DNA of 64,000 bases from Streptomyces sp. Y2F8-2 (lineage in GTDB: Bacteria > Actinomycetota > Actinomycetes > Streptomycetales > Streptomycetaceae): contig NZ_BNGS01000005.1 of the NCBI RefSeq assembly GCF_014905555.1, positions 496,001-560,000 on the forward strand. The letters are read 5' to 3'. The notes beneath the pieces are model-generated. The model had not been told where the DNA came from and ran no database searches. It worked only from the letters and a program-made list of their open reading frames with translations. The translations under genes and the position numbers were made by a program. This document shows positions 63,690 through 64,000 of this stretch, one piece after another; position 1 is the stretch's first letter, and each line of letters opens with the position of its first letter.

Positions 63690-64000
63690 AGGGCACGCTC
63701 GTAACTCGCCCAGGCGATGTGCGACTCGTGCAGCGTGACGGTGATGCCGGCGATTCCGCGGGCGTTCTCGCCCAGGGCGCCCTTGTGGATCCGTTCGGCG
63801 AGGCGGTCGGCGATCACCTTGGCCAGGAACTCCGTCGAGGTGTTGATGTTCGCGAAGTCCGGTTCGTTGTCGAGGTTGCGGTAGTTGAGCTCGCTCACCA
63901 CCGCGCCCAGCTCCTGCGTGGCCAGTCCGATGTCGACGACGATGTTGTCGTCGTCCAGCTCGGCGCGGCGGAAGGTGGCGTCCACGAGGAACGTCGCTCC
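63686..64000 (-). CDS. 6-pyruvoyl-tetrahydropterin synthase/QueD-like protein (5' end outside window)
   Basis: The last ~104 residues of a T-fold pterin enzyme, open to the right edge. GATFLVDATFRR begins the visible part; then VVDIGLATQELGAVVSELNYRNLDN, FANINTSTEFLAKVIADRL and the C-terminal LHESHIAWASYE follow, where PTPS/QueD enzymes have their His/Glu catalytic and substrate-binding residues. The N-terminal zinc His is outside. Family members convert dihydroneopterin triphosphate to pyruvoyl- or carboxy-tetrahydropterin. It leads the visible operon with GT4, methyltransferase and flippase-like protein. Confidence 0.87.
   Translation of the reverse strand, partial: GATFLVDATFRRAELDDDNIVVDIGLATQELGAVVSELNYRNLDNEPDFANINTSTEFLAKVIADRLAERIHKGALGENARGIAGITVTLHESHIAWASYERAL

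Noticed and set aside
61549..63696. A 715-codon glycosyltransferase-methyltransferase fusion
   Set aside because: The upstream part is the glycosyltransferase read in a wrong frame; the separate genes overlap as ATGA at 62478-62481.

Overview
The window is actinobacterial, almost certainly Streptomyces. Base composition is very high in G+C with near-uniform G/C third codon positions, GTG starts are common, and many genes join through ATGA or GTGA overlaps. It also holds family markers typical of the genus: OpcA, an F420-type PPOX enzyme, a SpoIIE-like phosphatase, a sugar ABC importer without its own ATPase, and GlcNAc-type control boxes on a chitinase. From memory, the pentose-phosphate operon and the ribA2 group correspond to the S. 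coelicolor SCO6650-SCO6663 neighbourhood, here separated by other genes.

Layout. 1-3.4 kb: the end of a Tn554-like tyrosine recombinase element that abuts, and has apparently destroyed, a nicotinate phosphoribosyltransferase gene. 3.9-5.0 kb: a lone ATP-grasp ligase. 5.3-7.2 kb: a secreted GH18 chitinase behind two DasR-like boxes. 7.2-23.9 kb: a two-armed glycan utilisation locus. Its minus arm holds a DeoR regulator, GH4, GH38 alpha-mannosidase and GH29 fucosidase. Its plus arm holds a PfkB kinase, a solute-binding protein, two permeases, a phosphodiesterase-like enzyme, GH2 beta-galactosidase and a Tat-exported phosphoesterase with a LamG-like domain. 24-30 kb: a lipoprotein, then a beta-oxidation-like operon (SDR, amidohydrolase, acyl-CoA ligase, MaoC) facing MarR and IclR regulators.

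30.2-34.7 kb: a two-gene conflict-type module, a small trypsin-co-occurring (Trypco1-like) protein overlapping a giant trypsin/nSTAND NTPase/beta-propeller protein. 35-36.4 kb: a secreted GH16-CBM6 glucanase under a palindromic LacI-type operator. 36.5-46.5 kb: an AraC regulator divergent from a tightly coupled operon tkt-tal-zwf-opcA-pgi-gnd plus a histidine phosphatase, that is, the oxidative and non-oxidative pentose phosphate pathway. 46.5-51.5 kb: a quinate/shikimate catabolic group (dehydroshikimate dehydratase fusion, shikimate dehydrogenase, TetR, MHS-type transporter). 51.7-58.6 kb: mixed genes, namely a deleted glycosyltransferase, a SpoIIE phosphatase, TetR with twin operators and its dehydrogenase target, an F420 PPOX protein, a serine hydrolase and a saccharopine dehydrogenase preceded by an oxidoreductase remnant.

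58.8-64 kb: a probable specialised pathway that starts from GTP. It comprises a RibA homologue carrying Met where the E. coli enzyme has its key Tyr105, a divergent creatininase/ArfB-type amidohydrolase, and a four-gene coupled operon (6-pyruvoyl-tetrahydropterin synthase-like, GT4 glycosyltransferase, SAM methyltransferase, flippase-like membrane protein) that runs off the right edge. With the protease-STAND module, this is the most interesting part of the window. No tRNA, rRNA or CRISPR array was seen.
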